From positions 1 through 43,798 of the IMG/VR virus record IMGVR_UViG_3300042564_003607: 43,798 bases of DNA. One strand, 5' to 3'. Within the stretch, counting starts at the first letter, position 1; each line of letters starts with the position of its first letter. Below are positions 27,725 through 35,611 of the stretch, piece by piece. Source of the stretch: a virus. Made by a program: the position numbers and the translations under genes. The notes beneath the pieces are model-generated. The model was given only the letters and a program-made list of their open reading frames with translations. It made no database searches and was not told the origin of the DNA.

Positions 27725-28354
27725 TTATATTTCTCTGTCCTTGATCCACGTTACCATACTGTATTTTGTGCCAGATGTTACTGGATGCGCAATGTGTAGA
27801 TAAGCATAGTTGGACGGAAACAAAACTAACATTCCGGGTTCGGGTTTAATTTTCACGTGAAAATTAGGAAACTCTAATTCACCGCCTTCAAAATCGTCGT
27901 TTAGATAGCACAAGCAAGATATTGATCTTCCCATTGGGGTCCCACCGTCATAATGACCTTTGTATTCTTCGCCTTGATCATATTTTAACATCTGGTAATG
28001 TTCGTGCCAAAGAGTTTCCTTGATATTAAATCTTTTAGCATAGGGAATTGATGCTGCTAACAACAACATATAGAACTGGTTATGGACATTTTGTAATACA
28101 GCGTTATTGGTAATTCCTGCTAGATGAGTGACACCCATCATTTTGTTTGTTCTATAAGTTTGATTTGCCCCTTCCTGAGTGGTTTCGGCTCGTTGCCAAT
28201 GCACTCCAGAATTCAAATCGCTGGCAGCATTCTCAACCATCTTGATAGTGTTCTCTGGATTCGGCCAAGCATTTTCGTAAATGGCAATACAGCCTCCTAT
28301 TATAGTGCTGGGTTGCAATTCCCCAGGAAAAAAATTGTTTATTACCACGGTCAT
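27725..28354 (-). CDS. Prolyl-4-hydroxylase-type 2OG/Fe(II) oxygenase
   Basis: 209 aa. A clean P4H-alpha-type domain: Y125 and GHYDGG give H134-x-D136, then CYLNDDFEGGELEFP, PEPGMLVLFPS, distal H187, and PVTSGTKYSMVTWI, where K197 would bind the 2OG carboxylate. All catalytic residues are present, so it should be active. Phage members of this family are common, but their substrates (protein proline, nucleobase or metabolite) are mostly unknown. It is the first gene of the minus-strand operon, with AAAGGA upstream of the ATG and a TTAAATA box 25 nt before it. Confidence 0.9.
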   Translation of the reverse strand: MTVVINNFFPGELQPSTIIGGCIAIYENAWPNPENTIKMVENAASDLNSGVHWQRAETTQEGANQTYRTNKMMGVTHLAGITNNAVLQNVHNQFYMLLLAASIPYAKRFNIKETLWHEHYQMLKYDQGEEYKGHYDGGTPMGRSISCLCYLNDDFEGGELEFPNFHVKIKPEPGMLVLFPSNYAYLHIAHPVTSGTKYSMVTWIKDREI

Positions 28355-28378
28355 ATTGTTTATCCTTTTTACACTAGC

Positions 28379-28384
28379 TATTTA
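28379..28384 (-). promoter_or_regulatory. Late promoter box (TTAAATA) for the oxygenase operon
   Basis: On the minus strand CTTAAATAG precedes the first oxygenase gene; predicted start near 28373, leader about 19 nt with an AAAGGA ribosome site. It is back-to-back with the plus-strand box at 28405. Confidence 0.55.
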
Positions 28385-28404
28385 AGACTGAAACAAAATT
28401 ATTT

Positions 28405-28412
28405 CATAAATA
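28405..28412 (+). promoter_or_regulatory. Late promoter box (CATAAATA), leaderless type
   Basis: Six nt separate the box from the ATG at 28419, so the expected start falls at the start codon. No ribosome site. Confidence 0.55.
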
Positions 28413-28418
28413 TTGATT

Positions 28419-28763
28419 ATGCCCACACGTTTTATTTCCAGTGACGAAATTTTCAACCACAAATTTGATAAGAATTATTGTCAACATATTTCGCCTAAAA
28501 ACTTGCAAACTACTGCGGATCCCAGGGTTGCAGACATAGAAGTTTGGGAAGAAATATATTTTAAACCAGGTGTAATAGGAGTATATGCCGCCTGGGATCC
28601 ATACTGTGAATTTTATCTTGTGTATTACCCTGTTTTGTCAGAAACAAATTTTCATTCATTGACTTTTTTTGGAGAAGATGCGTCGAACAAAGTGCAGAAA
28701 TTACTTGCAAAATATGATATACAGCTTGTTACTAACAATATATGGGTAGATGAAACTAACTAA
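28419..28763 (+). CDS. Small protein of a paired family (copy B)
   Basis: 114 aa, unknown function, paralogous to the protein at 24398 through its central block (ADIEVWEEIYFKPGVIGVYA, then AWDPYCEFYLVYYP) and WVDETN at the end. The two copies bracket the minus-strand oxygenase operon. I chose ATG 28419 over a TTG two codons earlier because the promoter box would place the mRNA end at this ATG. It overlaps the convergent gene at 28756 by 8 nt. Confidence 0.75.
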   Translation: MPTRFISSDEIFNHKFDKNYCQHISPKNLQTTADPRVADIEVWEEIYFKPGVIGVYAAWDPYCEFYLVYYPVLSETNFHSLTFFGEDASNKVQKLLAKYDIQLVTNNIWVDETN

Positions 28764-28983
28764 ATTTCAGTGAAAATGTCAATTGATCAAAACTATTTGG
28801 AAATTCAATGTAACTCCAGTCTTTAGAAATCGTTGATTTAAATTCAGTTTGCCAAAGTTGCCTAATTACAGATTGATCAACAACAGATAATTGGTTTTGA
28901 TTTTCTATAAGATATTCTAAAGCCTTTAGAAAAATAGAACTCACAGAAAAGTCATCTTGTATTATTTTGATAGTACCTGTCAT
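28756..28983 (-). CDS. Small hypothetical protein
   Basis: 75 aa, no recognised family. Predicted helix in the middle (IFLKALEYLIENQNQL) and two tryptophans (RQLWQTEFKS, KDWSYIEFP). The start is supported by a minus-strand TAAATA box 4 nt upstream of the ATG; there is no ribosome site. The 3' end overlaps the convergent gene by 8 nt. The gene is short and weakly supported, but it fills the space between two real genes. Confidence 0.55.
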   Translation of the reverse strand: MTGTIKIIQDDFSVSSIFLKALEYLIENQNQLSVVDQSVIRQLWQTEFKSTISKDWSYIEFPNSFDQLTFSLKFS

Positions 28984-28987
28984 TGTA

Positions 28988-28993
28988 TATTTA
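28988..28993 (-). promoter_or_regulatory. Late promoter box (TAAATA), leaderless type
   Basis: AATAAATA on the minus strand, 4 nt before the ATG at 28983. It is back-to-back with the plus-strand box at 29017. Confidence 0.45.
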
Positions 28994-29016
28994 TTGACAC
29001 ATAGATGACATTTTTC

Positions 29017-29024
29017 AATAAATA
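29017..29024 (+). promoter_or_regulatory. Late promoter box (AATAAATA)
   Basis: One mismatch to TATAAATA. The predicted start is near 29030, 17 nt before the ATG at 29047. It would exclude the earlier in-frame ATG at 29005, which lies upstream of the box. Confidence 0.55.
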
Positions 29025-29046
29025 CTTTACTAATATAAAAACACCA

Positions 29047-30555
29047 ATGGCCAAAATAACCGTATCTGACGCAATAAGAATAATTCCTAGAGAAGCTGAA
29101 TTTCTAAACAGAAAGTCAGGTCTACGAGGTGAAATTTTCTACGATCAAGCAGCTAACACTCTTAGAATTTATAACGGATCTACCGTTGGTGGACTAAATT
29201 TAGCCAGGGGCGATTTAGCCAATGTTTCCGAAACAGACTTTGTGAGTCTAGCCAGTAGCTCTAGACTGTTTGGTCCAAATATTCACATACATAATACTGT
29301 TGTAAATAGCAATTTGATTTCGGGCGACAAAGACTATGTAACATTTACAGTGGGTACAAATGATATTACAGCATTGTATCTAACAAAGTACGTAGGGGTT
29401 GACCTAAAAGCATTCTTTGCTATTCAACAAGGCACAGCATGGACTGCTGGTCAAGATGTAAATCAAATGTTAACCTACGGACATCTTGGTCCATGGGACC
29501 CATCGCTTGCTGTTGGAAGTAACGTATTAGCCGGCAACCCATTGCATCCCGGTGCTGTCACATTGGCAGCAAACACTACATATACTGTGTGGATTCAGCA
29601 AACCGGATCAAACATTACAGAATATGCCCTTAGCACAAATCCTTATTGGGTACCGGCAACCGCAGATCTTCCTGCAGACTATTCAGGTGACCCTTTAGCA
29701 CCTACAGTGTTATATCAAGACGGGGCAGGCCAGGCCAGCGGAGGAACTAGTGTATCTGTAGATGACACAGCGCCGAGTTCCCCCAGTCCAGGCAATCTTT
29801 GGTTAGATACCAACACTGGTATACTGTATGTTTATTTTGATGACGGTGATTCTGAACAGTGGATCCAGCCGGTATTTCCCTATCCTGATACCACAAATTT
29901 AGCCACTACATCCTACGTGGATTCTACTGTGGCAGCACTGCCGGCTACGGCAGGATTGGCCACAACATCATTTGTAACCTCGGCTGTGTCAGCTGGAGCA
30001 TTTGTATTAAATATTCAAGCAGATGACTCTACAACAAGATCTATCTCAACTGGCAGCACAGTGCAATTTAACGGGTCAGGCGGCATTACTACAACTACTG
30101 ATAGTTCGGGTAATGTCACTATCATCGGCGGAGGCACCACAGGCAATGTTACTTTTGCTGTGACTACCATAGATTCATCTGATTCTTCCGCTATAATATT
30201 TACGCCCGCAGTGATTTATGAATCAGATGTCACAGTGCAAAATAATCTTGTGATAGATAACAGTGTCAACGTTGCATTGGATCTGTCAGTAAATAATCGA
30301 TTGACTGTGAAAGACATCATACTGACTGGCAATTTTTCAAGTCAGGGATCTGGAACACCTGAACTATTTTCAGATAATGAAATACAATTAACAGCTGGTA
30401 CCCGTGTAGAGATAACAGCAAGTCCTTTGAAAATGGCATCTTTCACATCTGGGGCAAGAGATCTGTTAACGGCTGTTAACGGTGATATGATCTATAACAC
30501 CACAACAAATAAGTTTCAAGGACGTGCCGGCGGCGCTTGGGTAGATCTGCATTAA
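29047..30555 (+). CDS. Tail-fibre-like structural protein
   Basis: 502 aa. The N-terminus MAKITVSDAIRIIPREAEFL is followed by SGLRGEIFYDQAANTLRIYN, an attachment-like module. Around residue 240 is SPSPGNLWLDTNTGILYVYF, a fibre motif, then LATTSYVDSTVA repeats (a fibre hinge element), a beta stem (VQNNLVIDNSVNVALDLSVN), and a terminal MIYNTTTNKFQGRAGGAWVD, a version of the RYNT/W motif. The start is chosen at 29047, not the in-frame ATG at 29005, because the late promoter box at 29017 would remove the upstream start from the mRNA. It is followed 3 nt later by the protease. Confidence 0.75.
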   Translation: MAKITVSDAIRIIPREAEFLNRKSGLRGEIFYDQAANTLRIYNGSTVGGLNLARGDLANVSETDFVSLASSSRLFGPNIHIHNTVVNSNLISGDKDYVTFTVGTNDITALYLTKYVGVDLKAFFAIQQGTAWTAGQDVNQMLTYGHLGPWDPSLAVGSNVLAGNPLHPGAVTLAANTTYTVWIQQTGSNITEYALSTNPYWVPATADLPADYSGDPLAPTVLYQDGAGQASGGTSVSVDDTAPSSPSPGNLWLDTNTGILYVYFDDGDSEQWIQPVFPYPDTTNLATTSYVDSTVAALPATAGLATTSFVTSAVSAGAFVLNIQADDSTTRSISTGSTVQFNGSGGITTTTDSSGNVTIIGGGTTGNVTFAVTTIDSSDSSAIIFTPAVIYESDVTVQNNLVIDNSVNVALDLSVNNRLTVKDIILTGNFSSQGSGTPELFSDNEIQLTAGTRVEITASPLKMASFTSGARDLLTAVNGDMIYNTTTNKFQGRAGGAWVDLH

Positions 30556-30558
30556 GCT

Positions 30559-32589
30559 ATGGAAAAAAAATATTATCAATTGGCAACTCATACTGAAGCA
30601 GAATGGGATGAACTAAATGTAGAATTAACAGGTCCGGGTCAAGTCAGTGAATATGTGCCCGACAGAGCTGTAGACTGTGTAGATGACCAATTACACAGTT
30701 TGACTCGAGGCACGTATCTACTCACTGATACCGAAGCAGAGCAGTTAAAAAACGATCCAAGAATAAAATTCATCAACATAGACTACAAACGATACGCTGA
30801 ATTCACACCCCCGCCTGACGAACTGCACTCAGTAAGACCAGATTTAGTAAACAGATATACTGCTGCGGTGAAAAATTACAGAGAATTTTCTGTTACCAAC
30901 ACACTGGCAGTAACGCCCGATACTTCAGATGTCAACAGAACCGGATATCAGCTTTATAGATGCACACAGAAATTAGATCCTTGGGTAGATGCTGCACTGG
31001 CAGACAATTCAGTGGTCAATACCAATATTCCACAATACGGCACGGGCAAGCACGTGGATGTCATAGTTGCAGATGACGGTACCTGGATCGGCCATCCAGA
31101 ATTTCAAAGCAATTCTCTGTCTAATTCTAGTCCGTTCGCAGCCGTGCCAAACCCTATCGGCTACGTTGGCGGCAATGTTCTACCAGGCAACGGCACCTGT
31201 GATTTGTTAGATCTAGTCCTAGATTCTCCATATTACATAGATCCTGATTGGTTTGATGCTGATCCTGCTACAAGATTAACAACAAGATGGGACGGAACTA
31301 CAGTGCCGGTTGAATCAGTGGCTAGATCTTGGTGGTCTGACAACTCCTTGCGCAGTACACAGTTTGCAAATGCAGGCACAGTGAGTGTTACTGCGTTGTA
31401 TACCAGGGCAAACTGCAATGGCAATAACGCTGCAATATCTAATGAAGGCGATCACGGCACCTGTTGTGCCGCACTTACCTACGGAAGAACACAAGGGTGG
31501 GCATATAACTCTAACAAATGGGTATTAGATCTCTACGGCGCTTTAGGGATAGGCATAGAACAGGGCTTTGATCTGATGAAAATATTTCATACTGTGAAAC
31601 CAGTGAATTCTCTTTTCAATACTAGAAATCCCACAATAACAAGCAATAGTTGGGGCTATCGATCCGACAAAGCTCCTGGCGGAGCAACATATTATTACAC
31701 TCATAGATCAACCAGTAACACCGCTTATACCACCGAAACAGGAATAAATTGGCTGAGCCATATGGGTACACAGGGTGATTCCGGCCGCTGGAAAAGTGAA
31801 ATGAAAACAAATTCATTCACTACAGCACAAGATGAATTAATTGCTGCTGGAGTGATTTTTGTTGCGGCTTCTGGTAACAGCAATCAAAAACAGGTCAACA
31901 GTAGTCATCCGGACTATAACAATTTTATTACCATTATCAATGGCGGGCCTCTAGCTACCTCTAATTTCTCCGAGTTCGGACTTGGGGTATTTGGGACAAC
32001 AAATCGCCGGGGATTCCCTCAACAAGGCGGCAAATACACCGATGCCAATGGCACCGTAATTTATCCTGTGATCAATATAGGTGCATTAGATGATGATTAT
32101 AAAACTTCAAAAGAAGCCAAAGTTTCTTACAGCGATAGAGGAAACAGCATAGACGTCTATGCCCCTGCAGATGGCACCTTGGCAGCTAATAGAGGCTATG
32201 CCACAAACTGGCCAAGACCCGATACCTATGCTGCTCTCAGCTACAGTTCTGGGAACACCACTGACGCTGCCTTTAGCGGCACTAGTGCTGCCTGTCCTGT
32301 GGCCACAGGACTTATAGCCACAGTGTTAGAGTGGAATAGAGACTGGACCTGGGTGGAAGTCAAAGCATGGTTACAATCTTTAGAAACGCAGGACGCTGCT
32401 GATTTTTACTTTGGCACGGAATCAACCACAGTCAATACTGCGAATTGGTTAGACTACGAAAGCCTCGAAGGCGGCGATGCTCGAGTGCTTTATCAAGGGC
32501 AGATTGACGCTAGATTTAGATCAGGAACAAGAAAAATCTTATCCAATCTTAGAATCACTAGTGGTTTAAAACTAAGATTAGGTCGTTGA
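30559..32589 (+). CDS. Subtilisin-like serine protease (peptidase S8) with propeptide
   Basis: 676 aa. A complete subtilase triad: D172 (VIVADDGTW), H299 (GDHGTCC) and S576 (SGTSAACP), with the oxyanion Asn as N440 (AASGNSNQ). Residues 1-100 look like an I9-type inhibitory propeptide (RGTYLLTDTEAEQL). The Asp-His spacing (127 residues) is much longer than in subtilisin, so an extra domain is inserted. The C-terminal 50 residues (SLEGGDARVLYQGQ.., RITSGLKLRLGR) resemble a virion-attachment tail. There is no signal peptide. It sits between two fibre genes and could mature fibres or degrade surface proteins or capsules. The substrate is unknown. Confidence 0.9.
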   Translation: MEKKYYQLATHTEAEWDELNVELTGPGQVSEYVPDRAVDCVDDQLHSLTRGTYLLTDTEAEQLKNDPRIKFINIDYKRYAEFTPPPDELHSVRPDLVNRYTAAVKNYREFSVTNTLAVTPDTSDVNRTGYQLYRCTQKLDPWVDAALADNSVVNTNIPQYGTGKHVDVIVADDGTWIGHPEFQSNSLSNSSPFAAVPNPIGYVGGNVLPGNGTCDLLDLVLDSPYYIDPDWFDADPATRLTTRWDGTTVPVESVARSWWSDNSLRSTQFANAGTVSVTALYTRANCNGNNAAISNEGDHGTCCAALTYGRTQGWAYNSNKWVLDLYGALGIGIEQGFDLMKIFHTVKPVNSLFNTRNPTITSNSWGYRSDKAPGGATYYYTHRSTSNTAYTTETGINWLSHMGTQGDSGRWKSEMKTNSFTTAQDELIAAGVIFVAASGNSNQKQVNSSHPDYNNFITIINGGPLATSNFSEFGLGVFGTTNRRGFPQQGGKYTDANGTVIYPVINIGALDDDYKTSKEAKVSYSDRGNSIDVYAPADGTLAANRGYATNWPRPDTYAALSYSSGNTTDAAFSGTSAACPVATGLIATVLEWNRDWTWVEVKAWLQSLETQDAADFYFGTESTTVNTANWLDYESLEGGDARVLYQGQIDARFRSGTRKILSNLRITSGLKLRLGR

Positions 32590-32595
32590 TAAATA
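32588..32595 (+). promoter_or_regulatory. Late promoter (GATAAATA) overlapping a stop codon
   Basis: It overlaps the TGA of the protease gene; start expected near 32601, 13 nt before the ATG at 32614. Confidence 0.65.
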
Positions 32596-32613
32596 TTTTA
32601 CAGAGATTAAAAA

Positions 32614-34260
32614 ATGCCTATAAATTTTCCTAATAGCCCAACACTCAATCAGGTCTATACTATCGATCAAAAATCGTGGCGATACAACGGCACTGCTTGG
32701 AATGTGATCAGCAGTGGATTTGATTTCTCAACCTCACCTAGTTTTACCAACTTAGTAGTGTCAGGACAACCAACTGTGATAGCAGACACTGCCACAGACA
32801 CACTGACATTGGTAGCAGGATCCGGTATTGCTATCACAACCAATGCAGCCACAGATACTATAACTTTTACTTCCGTGGCTTCTACTGGCAATATCACTAT
32901 TGTAGGCACAACTCTTAACGTTACCAATGCCAATCCTATAACCATAACTCCTAACTTAGTGTTAGGTGGTACTTTGAGATTCCCAGATAACACTGTTCAA
33001 ACCACAGCCACCGTGCAAGGACCAGCAGGACCAGAAGGCCCACCTGGTGCAAGTGGTAGCGGTTCAGGCGATGTAAATTCTGTGTTAGGTAGCTATGTTG
33101 ATAATGCCATAGTTAGATACAGTGGCACTAGCGGCACAACTATCAAAGTCAGCTCAGCCAGTATTAACGATGCAGGATTACTTACTGCCACTAACTTTAG
33201 CGGCGGTGGAGCAAGTCTTACTGCACTCAATGCTACTGAACTTACGTCAGGCACTGTGCCTGATGCACGATTTCCAGCCACGCTACCTGCAAGCTCGGGT
33301 GCGAATCTCACTGCACTCAATGCCAATCAGTTAACCAGCGGCACTGTGCCTGATGCACGTTTTCCGGCCACACTACCAGCTGCCAGCGGTGTAAATCTCA
33401 CTGCTTTAAATGCTACAAATCTAGGCAGCGGCACTGTTCCAGTTTTGAGATTAGGCGCATCAGGCACAAGAGATGCTACCACATATCTAAGAGGCGACAA
33501 CACCTGGGCTGCAGGCTCTGGAGGAGGTGATAGTTTTTCTACCATAGCTGTTGCAGGGCAATCTAGTGTTGTAGCAGATTCAGCCACAGACACACTGACC
33601 CTAGTGGCAGGTTCAAACATTACTATAACCACAGATGCCGGCACAGACACTATAACTATTGCTGCTGCGGGCGGCGGAACAGCATCTGATAGTTTTGCTA
33701 CTATAGCTGTCGCAGGACAGAGTTCAGTTATAGCAGATTCAGCCACAGACACTCTTACTATAGCCGCAGGCACAGGAATCTCAATAACTACGGATTCTGG
33801 CACAGACACAGTGACTATTGCTAGCACAGTCAGCGCCGGTGCTACAGCGTTTACAGGACTAAGTGATCGTGCAGATCTTACCATAGACCAATTTTATCTA
33901 CCAGCTATCACAAGACTTAATGTGACCAATAATGGAGCAACAGCATATAGATTTGATCAATACGGAACCACTGACGATCCCACAATATATGCTATAAATG
34001 CTACCACCATAGCCTTCAATCTCAATGTGATGGGCCACCCTTTCTTAATACAGGATAATACAGGCGCAAATTATAACACTGGGTTAGTACACGTTACCAC
34101 AGGGGGTTCTGTATCTACAGGCTCGTCTGCTCAAGGTCAAACATTGGGCACATTGTATTGGAAGATTCCGGATTCAATTTCTGGTAATTACAGATATCAG
34201 TGTAGTATTCATGGTAGCATGATTGGAACTATTACTATCAAGAATTTTGCCACTATTTAA
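32614..34260 (+). CDS. Tail fibre with collagen-like, tandem-repeat and cupredoxin domains
   Basis: 548 aa. In order: an N-terminal attachment (PINFPNSPTLNQVYTI; SWRYNGTAWNV), a beta repeat VIADTATDTLTLVAGSGI, a short collagen-like triplet run (GPAGPEGPPGASG, about residue 135), three repeats of LTALNA..LTSGTVPDARFPATLPA, two further copies of the TIAVAGQSSV.ADSATDTLT repeat, and a C-terminal domain from about residue 430. That domain reads as a type-1 copper protein: H475 (GHPF), then C530, H533 and M536 (YQCSIHGSMIG), preceded by a YWKIP strand. The full ligand set suggests a real copper site at the fibre tip. Confidence 0.85.
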   Translation: MPINFPNSPTLNQVYTIDQKSWRYNGTAWNVISSGFDFSTSPSFTNLVVSGQPTVIADTATDTLTLVAGSGIAITTNAATDTITFTSVASTGNITIVGTTLNVTNANPITITPNLVLGGTLRFPDNTVQTTATVQGPAGPEGPPGASGSGSGDVNSVLGSYVDNAIVRYSGTSGTTIKVSSASINDAGLLTATNFSGGGASLTALNATELTSGTVPDARFPATLPASSGANLTALNANQLTSGTVPDARFPATLPAASGVNLTALNATNLGSGTVPVLRLGASGTRDATTYLRGDNTWAAGSGGGDSFSTIAVAGQSSVVADSATDTLTLVAGSNITITTDAGTDTITIAAAGGGTASDSFATIAVAGQSSVIADSATDTLTIAAGTGISITTDSGTDTVTIASTVSAGATAFTGLSDRADLTIDQFYLPAITRLNVTNNGATAYRFDQYGTTDDPTIYAINATTIAFNLNVMGHPFLIQDNTGANYNTGLVHVTTGGSVSTGSSAQGQTLGTLYWKIPDSISGNYRYQCSIHGSMIGTITIKNFATI

Positions 34261-34324
34261 TTTTTCTGTACTCTAGCTAGTCTATATTACTCGGCCAGAA
34301 TACTTACTGACCTAAAGATACTGT

Positions 34325-34332
34325 ATTAAATA
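34325..34332 (+). promoter_or_regulatory. Late promoter box (ATTAAATA)
   Basis: It lies 17 nt before the ATG at 34350. The 64 nt upstream of it (34261-34324) show no further feature. Confidence 0.45.
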
Positions 34333-34349
34333 CTTGTTACAGTAGAATT

Positions 34350-34949
34350 ATGACTCCACAAATTATTCCAATTTTTCCTGCAGCTATCTATAGAATTAAT
34401 CTTAGAAAGTTATCAGCAACCGAACGCACAGCGTTCGACACCAATACCGTAACTGCTGTAAATAGACAAGGCAATCAGACATCTGTTAATTCCTCTTTAC
34501 TTGATGACACCGTATTTTTAGATTTGAAAAACATATTCATGGAACACGTTCACAATTATGCTCGAGAAGTGATCAAAACAGACTGCCAATTTTATATGAC
34601 AAATTCTTGGAAAAATCAAAATAAAAAAGGTCAGCCACATGATTTGCACAATCACAGAAACAGCGTGATTTCAGGAGTATACTATGTGAATGTTGCAGAC
34701 AGTGAAAATTCTATTTGTTTCAACAGACTGACATCACCGTTTTTCATGGAGTTTGAGTGCAGCGAGCGCACCCCATTTAACAGCATAGAATGGCAAATTC
34801 CTGTTGAAGATGCAATGTTAATACTTTTTCCTTCCAGTCTCTATCACAGTGTGCCTGTAAATACCACAAACAATGAACGATTGAGTATTTCTTTTAATAC
34901 TTTTATCAAAGGAAATTTCAATAATAACACTCTTGTGATCAGTGCATAA
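34350..34949 (+). CDS. 2OG/Fe(II) oxygenase-like protein (PF13759-like, copy 1)
   Basis: 199 aa. It follows the 2OG-FeII_Oxy_5 plan: an aromatic strand (YMTNSWKNQ), then H100-x-H102 with NSVISGVYYV, MLILFPSSLYH with H166, and R177 (ERLSISFNTF) in the place of the 2OG-binding Arg. The proximal motif is HxH, as in this family, not HxD. Three further members lie downstream (35612, 36938, 37470). The substrate is unknown. The N-terminal IIPIFPAAIYRINL is a signature shared with the member at 37470 (VIPLFPTPLFVAEI). Confidence 0.8.
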   Translation: MTPQIIPIFPAAIYRINLRKLSATERTAFDTNTVTAVNRQGNQTSVNSSLLDDTVFLDLKNIFMEHVHNYAREVIKTDCQFYMTNSWKNQNKKGQPHDLHNHRNSVISGVYYVNVADSENSICFNRLTSPFFMEFECSERTPFNSIEWQIPVEDAMLILFPSSLYHSVPVNTTNNERLSISFNTFIKGNFNNNTLVISA

Positions 34950-34957
34950 TATAAATA
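34950..34957 (+). promoter_or_regulatory. T4-type late promoter (TATAAATA)
   Basis: Exact consensus, directly behind the previous oxygenase. It serves the rubrerythrin-like gene, with ribosome site GGAG at 34981. Confidence 0.8.
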
Positions 34958-34993
34958 CACTATATAATTTCAACTATTTAGGAGTTAATTTAC

Positions 34994-35581
34994 ATGAATA
35001 CAATATTGCCAGTACCAGCCCCAGAAGGCTACCAAGAACCATTAGTTGCACCTCCACCTCCACCTCCAGACCTTGATCCAAATACGCCGTTGGCTATCCC
35101 AGTAGCATTAGACAGCAAAACAGCAGCTAATCTCAAACTAGCGTTTGCTGCAGAGGCACGATCTAATGATAGATATCACTATTTTGCCACCATAGCTGAA
35201 AAACATAAAGATGCAAATGCCGCAGCTTATTTTAAAAAAATTGCTGAAGACAAACACATGTTTGCTCAAGGACATATAAAAGAAGCCATATTGGGTGGGT
35301 TAGGAGATCCGGATACCGGAAAGCCATCTGCGCATATTACCCAGGTATTAGAAACTGCAATTGCTTCTGAAATGCAAGCATCGGCTGAGATGTATATAAA
35401 ATATGCAGACGAGGCTCGAGTAGAAAAGTTACCACATTTAGCAGAATGGTTTACTGAATTATCAAGAAGAGCAGCTTCCCATAAAAAATCATTTGAAGAC
35501 CTATTAAGATACTACGATTCTGACCCATCAAAATTTTACGATTCTGACCTACCGAATCCAGAACTTCGCGCGGATTGGTGA
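34994..35581 (+). CDS. Rubrerythrin/ferritin-like diiron protein
   Basis: 195 aa. Residues 1-38 are a proline-rich linker (a run of six prolines), then a four-helix bundle: helix 1 FAAEARSNDRYHYF (E54), helix 2 KKIAEDKHMFAQGH (E85-x-x-H88), helix 3 ETAIASEMQASAEMY (E120/E126), helix 4 EWFTELSRRAASHKK (E151/E155, H163). The first half-site matches rubrerythrin (E and ExxH); the second ExxH is not intact, so the site may be altered. No rubredoxin (CxxC) domain follows. Relatives detoxify peroxide or store iron. Here it may protect or supply the neighbouring Fe(II) oxygenases. Its promoter is late type. Confidence 0.8.
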   Translation: MNTILPVPAPEGYQEPLVAPPPPPPDLDPNTPLAIPVALDSKTAANLKLAFAAEARSNDRYHYFATIAEKHKDANAAAYFKKIAEDKHMFAQGHIKEAILGGLGDPDTGKPSAHITQVLETAIASEMQASAEMYIKYADEARVEKLPHLAEWFTELSRRAASHKKSFEDLLRYYDSDPSKFYDSDLPNPELRADW

Positions 35582-35597
35582 AGCTGCGGGCGGGTTA

Positions 35598-35603
35598 TAT
35601 AAT
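35598..35603 (+). promoter_or_regulatory. Sigma70-like -10 box (TATAAT) before the 35612 oxygenase
   Basis: Perfect TATAAT with a weak -35 (TTGGTG at 35575, spacing 17). The ATG at 35612 lies 8 nt after the box, so the message would have almost no leader. Confidence 0.45.
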
Positions 35604-35611
35604 CTGTTTGC

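Noticed and set aside
29005-29046. Earlier start for the fibre gene
   Set aside because: The in-frame ATG at 29005 lies upstream of the late box at 29017, and MAKITVSDAIRI looks like the natural N-terminus.
33327-33884. 185-aa open frame on the minus strand
   Set aside because: It is a shadow of the tandem repeats in the 548-aa fibre gene; low-complexity V/A/S composition and no start signal.
34261-34349. tRNA or small RNA in the gap
   Set aside because: No cloverleaf or strong hairpin; only a late promoter box near the end.
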